From: CAZSGN01 sp964606415
GTDB taxonomy: Bacteria; Bacteroidota; Bacteroidia; Bacteroidales; JBBRXJ01
Direction of reading: 5' to 3'
DNA: 15,780 nt
Assembly: GCA_964606415.1 (NCBI GenBank)
Contig: CAZSGN010000032.1
Location: 1-15,780 of the forward strand
Part shown: one piece after another, positions 6,968 to 14,687 of the stretch
How the letters are laid out: each line of letters starts with the position of its first letter
Position numbering within the stretch: position 1 is the stretch's first letter
Notes under the pieces: model-generated
Seen by the model: only the letters and a program-made list of their open reading frames with translations
The model's database searches: none
Told to the model about the DNA's origin: nothing
Translations under genes and position numbers: made by a program

Positions 6968-7828
6968 TCAGCCCAGGTAAGCTTTTAATAATTTACTTCT
7001 TGACGTATGTCGCAAACGCCGAATGGCTTTTTCTTTAATCTGCCGAACACGCTCTCTGGTAAGCGCGAAATGTTCAGCAATTTCTTCCAGGGTCATTTCC
7101 TGTCCATTTATGCCAAAGAAATAACGCACAACATCCCGCTCCCTATCAGTCAGGGTAGACAAAGCCCTTTCAATTTCTCTTTTAAGAGATTCATTTAATA
7201 ATCCCTTGTCTGCATTAGGCGTTTCCTGATTAACCAGCACATCTAATAAGCTATTGTCCTCTCCCTCAGAAAAAGGAGCATCCACTGATTTATGCCTGCC
7301 GGAAATACGCAAGGTATCACTCACTTTATCGACAGGAAGCTCTAATGTATTGGCTAATTCTTCGGGTGAAGGTGCACGTTCAAATTCCTGTTCAAATTTA
7401 ATAAATGCCTTATTAACCCTGTTTAAAGCGCCTACTTGATTTAAAGGCAGACGAACAATTCTTGACTGTTCCGCGATAGCCTGAAGAATAGACTGACGAA
7501 TCCACCAAACAGCATAGGAAATAAATTTAAAACCTTTTGTCTCATCAAACTTTTCAGCTGCTTTAATCAACCCCAGATTACCTTCATTAATCAGGTCAGG
7601 GAGGGTTAATCCCTGGTTTTGATATTGCTTTGCAACCGATACAACAAAGCGGAGATTAGCCCTGGTTAACTTTTCAAGAGCAACCTTATCACCCTTTTTA
7701 ATTCGCCTTGCTAATTGTACTTCTTCATCAACCGAGATTAATGCCTCTTTACTTATTTCCTGTAGATACTTGTCAACAGAAGTGCTTTCCCGGTTGGTAA
7801 TTGATTTGGTAATTTTAAGTTGTCTCAT
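6968..7828 (-). CDS. rpoD: Primary RNA polymerase sigma factor (sigma-70, Bacteroidota short form)
   Basis: This 286-residue protein is the housekeeping sigma factor that directs RNA polymerase to most promoters. It lacks the long acidic region 1.1 of proteobacterial RpoD, as is normal in Bacteroidota. Region 1.2 spans about residues 15-46. Region 2 (about 50-120) holds the core-binding LPDLINEGNLGLIKA and the -10 recognition/melting segment FKFISYAVWWIRQSI. Region 3 follows (about 128-205). Region 4 (about 215-275) ends in the helix-turn-helix MTLEEIAEHFALTRERVRQI, which reads the -33 element. The start gives the typical MRQLKITKSITNRES opening. The gene is co-oriented with the protease gene but separated from it by a terminator, and it has its own promoter candidate. 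Confidence 0.97.
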   Translation of the reverse strand: MRQLKITKSITNRESTSVDKYLQEISKEALISVDEEVQLARRIKKGDKVALEKLTRANLRFVVSVAKQYQNQGLTLPDLINEGNLGLIKAAEKFDETKGFKFISYAVWWIRQSILQAIAEQSRIVRLPLNQVGALNRVNKAFIKFEQEFERAPSPEELANTLELPVDKVSDTLRISGRHKSVDAPFSEGEDNSLLDVLVNQETPNADKGLLNESLKREIERALSTLTDRERDVVRYFFGINGQEMTLEEIAEHFALTRERVRQIKEKAIRRLRHTSRSKLLKAYLG

Positions 7829-7865
7829 TCTTTTTGGGGATATAGGGGTTTGATCAAATTTAACT

Positions 7866-7896
7866 CAAATTTATAGCATAATTTTATAAAAATCAA
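7866..7896 (-). promoter_or_regulatory. Candidate promoter for rpoD
   Basis: On the minus strand TTGA (7893-7896) is followed after 19 bases by a perfect TAAATTTG (7866-7873), which matches the Bacteroidota TAnnTTTG element. A second TAAATTTG lies 11 bases downstream (7855-7862) without a matching upstream box. The start of transcription would lie about 30 bases before the rpoD ATG. Confidence 0.5.
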
Positions 7897-7978
7897 CTAT
7901 TCAAGATAATTTTTACGATTTGAGAACAGATAAAATAAGGAAAAATACATAAAAGTAACAACCATGCCCCTTTTTAGC

Positions 7979-8025
7979 AAAAAAAATAAAATTGGACAAG
8001 GAACAAAAAATGTCCCTTGTCCAAT
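7979..8025 (-). terminator. Rho-independent terminator of the Deg protease gene
   Basis: A perfect 11-bp stem, ATTGGACAAGG (7991-8001) with CCTTGTCCAAT (8015-8025), can extend by three further pairs past one mismatch. Read on the minus strand it is followed by a T-rich tract complementary to 7979-7990, with eleven T in twelve bases. It lies about 55 bases beyond the protease stop codon and upstream of the rpoD promoter, separating the two units. Confidence 0.85.
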
Positions 8026-8080
8026 CAAAAAGATATATTAAAACCAGTTTACAAATCAGCATTTAGAGCTTATTAATGTT

Positions 8081-9580
8081 TTAAGCACCAAATGCATAAT
8101 AAGCTACGATACCATTAGGATAAATTCCTTCCACCAATATTCCACCGGAAGCATCTTTCAGGAGGTTACTAAAGTCATTTAAGCTATTAATGCGCTGATT
8201 ATTAACTTTTTGTATAATAAACCCATTTTTAATACCTGCCTTGGCCATTTTACCAGCACCAACATCTACCACTTTAACCCCCGCATTGATATTGAGCTTT
8301 TCTTTTGTCTTATCCTCTAAATCCTTAAATACAGCACCAAACAATTCAAATTCCTCATCAGGCTCAATTATATCAACACTTCCATATAAATTAGTCAGCA
8401 AAACATCAAAAGATTTGTATTTTCCATTTCTAAATACTTTAACCTCAATTTTATCCCCTGGGCGAAAACGTCCCACCTCTTCCTGAATTTTGGCAGCACT
8501 ATTGACATTTTCTCCTTCAATTTGTACAATAACATCCCCTGTTTCAATTCCAGCTTCACCAGCAGCGCCATCTTCTTTTACTTTAGAGACATGCACACCC
8601 ATAATTTTATCAAGCCCTTTTTCTTTTGCCAGGGCAGCATCAACATCCTGTATAACCACACCAAGGATAGCACGTTGTACCTGTCCAAATTCAATCAAAT
8701 CAGCAACTACCTTTTTAACAATACTAACAGGAACTGCAAAAGAGTTACCGGAATAAGCACCAGAGGGAGAAAGAATAGCAGTATTTACCCCTACCAGCTC
8801 ACCCTTAAGATTAACCAATGCGCCCCCGCTATTTCCCTGATTTAATGCAGCATCCGTCTGAATAAAAGATTCGATGCGATACTGGTCATCAAGAATATTA
8901 AGATCCCTGCCTTTCGCACTAATAATACCTGCCGTAACTGTTGACGTTAAATTATAAGGGTTTCCAATAGCCATCACCCATTCGCCAATACGCAATGCAT
9001 CTGAATTCCCATAAGGAATGTATGGCAAATCATGATCTCCTATTTTTAACAAAGCAATATCCGTACTGGGATCAGCACCTATCAACTCTGCCTCATACTC
9101 TCTTTTATCATTCATGGTAACCCATATCTCATCAGCCCCGGCAATAACATGATTATTGGTTACAATATATCCATCCTTCGAAATAATTACACCAGAACCT
9201 ATCCCCTCAACAGGCTCTCTGCGTTGCAACGGGCCACCATAAAAAAACTCATAAAGCGGATTTGAATACTGTCGATTAACCATTCGTTTGGTTTTCACAT
9301 TAACAACACTATGAATACTTGATTCAGCAGCATGAACGAATGGATTCCTTGCAGAAGAAGAATCAAGAGGCGTTGATTTATTGACACAAAAATGAGAATA
9401 ATTTCCGGAATTATGCTGATACATCACCTGATCAGCCGACACTTCATCTGAAGCAATATCCGTCTTATCACCAAAAACAAACAAAATAAATAAAGAAGTT
9501 AAAAGAGAGCTAAAAACTGCTATAGAAACAATTTCCAGCATTCGTCTACCTGAAGACCGCTTGATTGCCATACTTTTCAT
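8081..9580 (-). CDS. Deg/HtrA-family periplasmic serine protease
   Basis: This 499-residue envelope protease and chaperone belongs to the DegP/DegQ/DegS group, which handles misfolded periplasmic proteins. An N-terminal hydrophobic segment (about residues 15-36) acts as an uncleaved anchor or signal. A linker of about 50 residues follows. The trypsin-like domain has its complete triad: H144 in TNNHVIAG, D174 in STDIALLKI, and S251 in NQGNSGGAL. Two C-terminal PDZ domains follow (about 290-385 and 400-499). The YEFFYGG insert before the protease core is typical of Bacteroidota members. An alternative start at Met4 would change little. It has its own terminator and perhaps its own promoter. Which Deg paralogue it functionally matches cannot be settled from the sequence, so no symbol is given. 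Confidence 0.95.
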   Translation of the reverse strand: MKSMAIKRSSGRRMLEIVSIAVFSSLLTSLFILFVFGDKTDIASDEVSADQVMYQHNSGNYSHFCVNKSTPLDSSSARNPFVHAAESSIHSVVNVKTKRMVNRQYSNPLYEFFYGGPLQRREPVEGIGSGVIISKDGYIVTNNHVIAGADEIWVTMNDKREYEAELIGADPSTDIALLKIGDHDLPYIPYGNSDALRIGEWVMAIGNPYNLTSTVTAGIISAKGRDLNILDDQYRIESFIQTDAALNQGNSGGALVNLKGELVGVNTAILSPSGAYSGNSFAVPVSIVKKVVADLIEFGQVQRAILGVVIQDVDAALAKEKGLDKIMGVHVSKVKEDGAAGEAGIETGDVIVQIEGENVNSAAKIQEEVGRFRPGDKIEVKVFRNGKYKSFDVLLTNLYGSVDIIEPDEEFELFGAVFKDLEDKTKEKLNINAGVKVVDVGAGKMAKAGIKNGFIIQKVNNQRINSLNDFSNLLKDASGGILVEGIYPNGIVAYYAFGA

Positions 9581-9640
9581 ATCAATAAAGTTTAAAGTTA
9601 ATAATCAAAACCAAATTGAGAAATTCTGCTTAATCGATAG

Positions 9641-9675
9641 CAAAAGATAAAAAGCATTAACAAAAATCAGGCAAA
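9641..9675 (-). promoter_or_regulatory. Weak promoter candidate for the Deg protease gene
   Basis: On the minus strand a TTTG (9672-9675) precedes TATCTTTTG (9641-9649) by 22 bases. It resembles TTTG/TAnnTTTG but with an extra base in the -7 box and a long spacer. It lies in the 122-base gap after the WD40 gene. Readthrough from that gene is equally possible, because I see no terminator there. Confidence 0.25.
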
Positions 9676-9702
9676 CGAAGATTATACTGAAATAATGGCA
9701 GA

Positions 9703-10914
9703 TTAGTCAATCTTAATCTCAGCATCCTGGTTTTGTTCGTCTTCAATAATAGCTGTTTTCTTCATGAGAAGCTTATATTGGTTGAAATATTTTTCATAAA
9801 GCATATCTTTGAATTCTTTTTGTTCCTCTAATCGTTCTTTATATTCTGAATTTTTTTCATCGTCCCTTTTTTCATCGAACAAGCTGTTATCTGCCATTTC
9901 TTCCTTTAATTGATCATAAAAATAAGCATCAACATATAATTCAGGATCAACTTTCCACACAAATAACTCCTCTTCCTCAGCCGCGCTGGCAAATATTTTT
10001 CCTTCAGGGCCAAAATCAACCTGATTAACCAGGCCATCATGAAGATCATAAGTATAAACACACTTTCCATCTGTCAGGTTCCATAATTTGATTGTTTTAT
10101 CCCATGAACCACTAAGTGCATGTTTACCATCCGGATGAACAGAAACGGACATTACCGCTTCACCATGACCTTGTAATATCCTGACCAAATCTTCGTTTTC
10201 TATATCCCATATCCGCAAAGTATTATCCTGACCAGCACTAATCAAATACCGGCTATCAGGAGTAAAAACCAGATCATAAATGTTTCCGGCATTGCCCTGG
10301 AAAGTTCGAACCTGCTCATGTGTTTCCATATCCCATATTCTGATGGTACGATCAAGAGAACCTGAAGCCATAAACTTTTGATCCGGGCTTATAGCAACAG
10401 AAAGCACACTTTTATCATGTCCCTCAATTTTTTTAATCAACTCACCTTCAAAAACATCCCACAAAAAAAACTTATCTCCATAAGCGCCAGTTACCATTTT
10501 GGCATTATCATCTGTCAGGGCTATTGACCAAACAAAAGTAGAATGGCCTCTGAAACGTTTTATATATTCTCCTCCTGTCTCATACATTTTCACCATCCTT
10601 CCACCAGCACCAAAAAGAAAATTCATATCTGATGAAAACTGCACATCATTTACATCATAATAATATTCAGGATATTCTTTCACCAATTCTCCTGATTGAA
10701 GATTCCATAGAAGGAGGCGCTTATCATCACCACCACTAGCAAGATATTGGCCATTATATCCAATTTTACATGTCAATACTTTTCCATCATGCTCATCCAA
10801 CTCATAAATAATCATATCCTCATCATTTTGAGCGAAGACATTTATAAACAAACAAGCAATCATTACAAGTAACAAAAAAACAGATCTGGTCATAACAAAA
10901 AATACTTTAGTCAT
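9703..10914 (-). CDS. Exported WD40-repeat protein (seven-bladed beta-propeller)
   Basis: The 403-residue product begins with a signal peptide: a hydrophobic core at about residues 10-27 and a likely cut after VFA, before Gln-Asn. The ATG for Met8 is an alternative start. Seven WD40 repeats fill residues about 40-325. They are recognisable by GH...SV...DG...SGSxDxTIRIWD patterns, clearest in blades 4 to 6 (for example DRTIRIWD and DKTIKLWN). Seven blades close one propeller, which usually acts as a protein-binding platform. The last 75 residues are highly charged, rich in Lys, Glu and Asp, and probably helical. No enzyme motif is visible, so the partner and function are unknown. It is co-oriented with the Deg protease gene 122 bases downstream. 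Confidence 0.9.
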   Translation of the reverse strand: MTKVFFVMTRSVFLLLVMIACLFINVFAQNDEDMIIYELDEHDGKVLTCKIGYNGQYLASGGDDKRLLLWNLQSGELVKEYPEYYYDVNDVQFSSDMNFLFGAGGRMVKMYETGGEYIKRFRGHSTFVWSIALTDDNAKMVTGAYGDKFFLWDVFEGELIKKIEGHDKSVLSVAISPDQKFMASGSLDRTIRIWDMETHEQVRTFQGNAGNIYDLVFTPDSRYLISAGQDNTLRIWDIENEDLVRILQGHGEAVMSVSVHPDGKHALSGSWDKTIKLWNLTDGKCVYTYDLHDGLVNQVDFGPEGKIFASAAEEEELFVWKVDPELYVDAYFYDQLKEEMADNSLFDEKRDDEKNSEYKERLEEQKEFKDMLYEKYFNQYKLLMKKTAIIEDEQNQDAEIKID

Positions 10915-11169
10915 AAAAAAACATCATTCGCAAAGTAATTAAATATTTTCCAAAATAAAGATCAACATCCAAAACAAAAAAAAATGATTTCTATCTTTTA
11001 AAAAGAGAAAAAGTTAAGAAACTGATTTACAAATAAAAATAGAAAAGCATACGAAACATGTTAATTATCAATTGTATTTCACGGAAAAAAGGAAATTTAT
11101 AATTACCTTTACGCAAAAATAAAGCACCTGAAAAAACAATCAACAACCATAAAATAAAGACAAATAAAA

Positions 11170-12165
11170 ATGGGAATCATCGAACAACTTAAAACGAATG
11201 CTAAAAAATTAAAAAAAACAATTATCCTGCCCGAGAGCGAAGATGAACGTACACTTAAAGCAACAGAACAAATCATTAATGAAGGCCTTGCTAATATTAT
11301 CCTTATCGGGAATCCTGCTAAAATTCAGCAAAATGCTTCTACCCTTCAATTAAATATTGACCAGGCAACAATCATCGACCCGTCCAATCATCCAAATAAA
11401 GACGCATATACCAAAACATTATTTGAATTAAGAAAACACAAAGGCATAACCGAAGAAAAGGCTGCTCAACTCGTAGAGAATCCGCTTTTTCTTGCTTGCC
11501 TTATGATCAGGAACAATGATGCAGATGGAGAAGTTGCCGGAGCCTTAAATTCCACAGGTGATGTGATCAGGCCAGCCCTCCAGATTCTCAAAACAAAACC
11601 CGGCATCAATGTGGTCTCCTCCTGTTTTTTGATGATTCTACCGGAGAAGAAATATGGAGAAAATGGGGTTCTGTTTTTCGCAGACTGCGGGTTGAACATC
11701 TCACCAAATGCCCGGGAACTGGGCGAGATAGCAGTCACCACAGCACAATCAGCACAATCCATAGCTAACCTCACGCCCAAAGTTGCCATGCTCAGCTTTT
11801 CAACAAAAGGCAGTGCTAAACATGAAATGGCAGATAAAGTAATAGAAGCCACCCGGGAAGCTCAAAAACTAAACCCGGATATTCTTATTGATGGGGAGTT
11901 ACAAGCGGATGCAGCATTGGTTGAGATCATCGGAAATAAAAAAGCACCAGACAGTAAAATCGCTGGGAATGCAAATATCTTAGTCTTTCCAGATTTAAAC
12001 GCTGGAAACATAGGCTATAAACTGGTACAACGCCTGGCAAACGCCACCGCTATAGGCCCTATACTTCAGGGCATTGCTAAACCAGTAAATGATTTGTCCA
12101 GAGGTTGTTCTGTTGAAGATATTGTTACTTCAGTTGCAATAACAGCCAACCAGGCTGCAGAATAA
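11170..12165 (+). CDS. pta: Phosphate acetyltransferase
   Basis: Pta moves the acetyl group from acetyl-CoA to phosphate, giving acetyl phosphate for AckA. The 331 residues match the compact form of the enzyme without the extra N-terminal regulatory domains of E. coli Pta. The family opening ILPESEDERTLKA (19-31) and the DGEVAGAL segment are present. The C-terminal KPVNDLSRG includes Ser310 and Arg311, and Asp317 follows. These correspond, shifted by one, to Ser309, Arg310 and Asp316 of the Methanosarcina enzyme. Phosphotransbutyrylase has the same fold, but the acetate-kinase partner favours Pta. It is the first gene of a three-gene operon. The 255-base upstream spacer has TACCTTTA at 11104-11111 as a weak -7 candidate. 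Confidence 0.94.
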   Translation: MGIIEQLKTNAKKLKKTIILPESEDERTLKATEQIINEGLANIILIGNPAKIQQNASTLQLNIDQATIIDPSNHPNKDAYTKTLFELRKHKGITEEKAAQLVENPLFLACLMIRNNDADGEVAGALNSTGDVIRPALQILKTKPGINVVSSCFLMILPEKKYGENGVLFFADCGLNISPNARELGEIAVTTAQSAQSIANLTPKVAMLSFSTKGSAKHEMADKVIEATREAQKLNPDILIDGELQADAALVEIIGNKKAPDSKIAGNANILVFPDLNAGNIGYKLVQRLANATAIGPILQGIAKPVNDLSRGCSVEDIVTSVAITANQAAE

Positions 12166-12198
12166 AATACATTTTTAAAACGATTAACATATAAAATT

Positions 12199-13158
12199 AT
12201 GTCAGAAATAGTTGATTCCATAGACAGCTATGCACTCAGTCAAAAAAGCAAATCAAAAACATTATTTTCAAAAGTTGGCCTTCTTGGTTCTGGTCCTGTA
12301 GGCCAAAGCATCGCAAGAATGGTTAGCCAGCGTGGCATGGAAATAATTTTTATTGAATCAAATGAAAAAAAAATAACAGCCGTTATCAAGGAAATAGAAA
12401 ATGAACTTGACCGAATGATTAGCAGGTGGGGAATGACCAACGGTGAAAAAACAGCCATTCTAAATCGCATCAAAGGAACCAAAGACTGGAATGCACTCAA
12501 TGACTGTGAGATCGTCATTGAAGCACTTGAATCCCACCAAACAAGAGATGAGGGAGTAACTGAAAGAAAAAAGGTTTTCAAATCCATCGAAAAATATGTG
12601 GCTCATACAACCATTATAGCAACCAACTCCTCTTCTTTAATGGCCACAGAGCTTATTTCTGAATTGGATTATCCGGAAAGAGGCATCAGTCTGCACTTTC
12701 TTTCTCCTGTTGCCGAAGTCCCGGTAATCGAAGTAGTCAGAGGAATTCACACCGCTGATGAAGTATATGAAAACATCCTTATTTTTGCCAGGTTACTGGA
12801 CAAAGAAGTCGTTCCTGTCCTTGATTTTGCCGGAAAGATTAGCACAAGGTTGATCATCCCTCTAATTAATGAAGCTTGTGAAATTTTACTGGAAGGTGTA
12901 GGCACCATGGAAGATATTGATAAAATTATGCGTGTTGGCTATCACATGCAACTGGGCCCTTTTGAGATGGCGGATAAAATTGGCCTTGATAACATCATGA
13001 GATGGATGGAAAACCTTTATGATGAATTTGGTTTCCAAAAATACAAAGCTTCCCCGCTTATTAAAAAACTTGTCCGGGCAAACCGAAAGGGAAGAAAAAA
13101 CGGAAAAGGTTTTTACGAATATGACATTGAAGGGCGGATTATCTCAAGTAAAAAATAA
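12199..13158 (+). CDS. Divergent 3-hydroxyacyl-CoA dehydrogenase family protein
   Basis: The 319 residues carry the HBD/HAD architecture. A Rossmann NAD domain shows GSGPVG (30-35) and an acidic Glu53 after the second strand, as in NAD-using members. The TNSSSL segment and the catalytic His166 and Glu178 (HFLSP, VIEVVRG) are kept. The C-terminal helical domain includes NEACEILLEGVGTMEDID and the closing GRKNGKGFYEYD. Two positions differ from canonical enzymes: the Asn of HFxNP is Ser169, and the Asn of the PGFxxNR segment is Thr216, in DFAGKISTR. The substrate is therefore uncertain. 3-Hydroxybutyryl-CoA is the obvious guess. A 33-base gap to pta and a 29-base gap to ackA, without terminators, place it firmly in the acetate operon. 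Confidence 0.85.
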   Translation: MSEIVDSIDSYALSQKSKSKTLFSKVGLLGSGPVGQSIARMVSQRGMEIIFIESNEKKITAVIKEIENELDRMISRWGMTNGEKTAILNRIKGTKDWNALNDCEIVIEALESHQTRDEGVTERKKVFKSIEKYVAHTTIIATNSSSLMATELISELDYPERGISLHFLSPVAEVPVIEVVRGIHTADEVYENILIFARLLDKEVVPVLDFAGKISTRLIIPLINEACEILLEGVGTMEDIDKIMRVGYHMQLGPFEMADKIGLDNIMRWMENLYDEFGFQKYKASPLIKKLVRANRKGRKNGKGFYEYDIEGRIISSKK

Positions 13159-13187
13159 TTTTTAAAACTTCATAAACGAGTATCATA

Positions 13188-14402
13188 ATGAAAATTTTAG
13201 TATTAAACTGTGGTAGTTCATCCATAAAGTATCAATTATTCGATATGTCTACCCAGGACGTTCTCGCCAAAGGTGTAATCGAAAAAATAGGAATGAAAGG
13301 GTCTTTTCTGAAGATGACCACTCCCAAAGGGGATAAAGTAAAACTTGAAGGTGAAATACTGGATCACCAATCGGGAATAGAATACATCCTGGGACTTTTA
13401 ATTAGTAAAAAATACGGTTGCATTAAAAAACTTGAAGAAATTGACGCGATAGGACACCGTGTTGTCCATGGTGGAGAAAAATTTAATGAAAGTGTTTATA
13501 TTACCGATGAAGTCATTAAAGAAATTGATAATTGCATAAGCCTTGCTCCATTGCATAACCCGCCTAATCTTAAAGGTATACATGCAATGAAAAATCTTTT
13601 GCCTAAAACACCGCAAGTCGCGGTATTTGATACTGCTTTTCATCAAACCATGCCTAAGCATGCCTACATGTATGCATTGCCCTATTCACTATACACCAAA
13701 CATGGCATCAGGCGTTATGGTTTCCATGGAACAAGCCATAAATATATATCAAGAAGAGCTTGTGAAATCCTGAATGTAGACTATAATAAACAACGTATTA
13801 TTACCTGCCACCTGGGTAACGGTGCTTCAGTTGCTGCTATTAACAAAGGAGCAAGCGTGGATACTTCAATGGGAATGACACCGGTTGAGGGCCTGATCAT
13901 GGGAACCCGTTGCGGAGACGTTGATGCAGGTGCCCTTACCTATATTATGGAAAAGGAAGAAATCACCCATGATACTTTAAACACCCTTATTAATAAACAT
14001 AGTGGAATACTGGGGATTACAGGACTATCTTCAGATATGAGAGATATCGAAATTGCTTCATGGGTCGACAAAAATGATAAAGCGACCCTGGCGCTGGACA
14101 TGTACCATTATAATATTAGGAAATATATTGGTTCGTATGCAGCAGCTATGGGAGGTGTTGACATTGTTATTTTTGCTGGGGGTGTTGGCGAAATGGGTTC
14201 AGAAACCCGCGAGGAAATATGCCAAAATTTTGAATACATGGGGCTTGAATTTGATAAAAAGAAAAACGAAAATCAACGAGGTAAAGAATTAATTATAAGC
14301 AAACCATCATCGAAAGTAACCGCAATGGTTGTACCAACAAACGAAGAGTTGGTTATCGCTGACGATACGGAAAAAATAGTTGATGCAATGCATAAAAAAT
14401 AG
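13188..14402 (+). CDS. ackA: Acetate kinase
   Basis: AckA transfers the phosphate of acetyl phosphate to ADP, so with Pta it makes acetate and one ATP per acetyl-CoA. The 404-residue protein has the ASKHA-family residues in register with the Methanosarcina enzyme: Asn7 (LNCGSSSIKYQ), Arg91 (GHRVVHGGE), the catalytic Asp148 (VFDTAFHQTMP), His180 (RYGFHGTSHKY) and Arg241 (GLIMGTRCGD). Near the end TNEEL supplies Glu386, equivalent to Glu384. The adenosine-binding VFAGGVGEMG is also present. Butyrate kinase is shorter and lacks this exact pattern. It is the last gene of the pta operon. The nearest clear terminator is about 220 bases downstream. Confidence 0.97.
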   Translation: MKILVLNCGSSSIKYQLFDMSTQDVLAKGVIEKIGMKGSFLKMTTPKGDKVKLEGEILDHQSGIEYILGLLISKKYGCIKKLEEIDAIGHRVVHGGEKFNESVYITDEVIKEIDNCISLAPLHNPPNLKGIHAMKNLLPKTPQVAVFDTAFHQTMPKHAYMYALPYSLYTKHGIRRYGFHGTSHKYISRRACEILNVDYNKQRIITCHLGNGASVAAINKGASVDTSMGMTPVEGLIMGTRCGDVDAGALTYIMEKEEITHDTLNTLINKHSGILGITGLSSDMRDIEIASWVDKNDKATLALDMYHYNIRKYIGSYAAAMGGVDIVIFAGGVGEMGSETREEICQNFEYMGLEFDKKKNENQRGKELIISKPSSKVTAMVVPTNEELVIADDTEKIVDAMHKK

Positions 14403-14412
14403 TAAACCTGAA

Positions 14413-14426
14413 TTGTTCCTTGTTCT
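14413..14426 (+). repeat. Two heptamer repeat units after ackA
   Basis: TTGTTCC and TTGTTCT stand in tandem ten bases after the ackA stop. They are the same two unit types that make up the long array at 15625-15708, and again they lie just behind a gene. They look like a minimal or decayed copy of that array. Confidence 0.55.
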
Positions 14427-14480
14427 TGGTTTAGTACCTGGAAATTGTGTGATACATACGAATTTAATCATGCGCATGTA

Positions 14481-14494
14481 CTTCGACAAGCTCA
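14481..14494 (+). repeat. Fragment of a common dispersed intergenic repeat
   Basis: CTTCGACAAGCTCA matches, from memory, the core of a short dispersed repeat seen between genes in many bacterial genomes (CTTCGACAAGCTCAG). Only one arm is visible here, and the usual mirrored partner is missing. Recognition is by pattern only. Confidence 0.4.
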
Positions 14495-14621
14495 ACAGAT
14501 CAGTGATAAATATTTTTTCATGGCTCGGTTCATTTTGTTACCCAAACGATCCTAAGAAAAATATTATTCCGTTTCACTCATATCGCTCAACCTTAGTTGT
14601 TAATTATATTATTATAAAGAG

Positions 14622-14657
14622 AGAGGGAAGTATTTTAACATTTCCCTCTTTTTTTTT
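14622..14657 (+). terminator. Rho-independent terminator between ackA and the TPR gene
   Basis: AGAGGGAA (14622-14629) pairs with TTCCCTCT (14642-14649), and a run of T follows directly (to 14657). Further A-U pairing can lengthen the stem. It probably ends the pta operon transcript. Because it lies only 30 bases before the next start codon, it could also act as an attenuator in the leader of the TPR gene. Confidence 0.85.
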
Positions 14658-14687
14658 ATCTTTATCTTTAAACAAAAATATAAAACA

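Noticed and set aside
8241..8845. Plus-strand frames opposite the Deg protease gene
   Set aside because: They lie entirely antisense to a gene with a full catalytic triad and two PDZ domains. Their composition is that of reverse-strand shadows.
11466..11852. Minus-strand frame of 128 codons inside pta
   Set aside because: It is a shadow of the pta coding strand with no recognisable domain.
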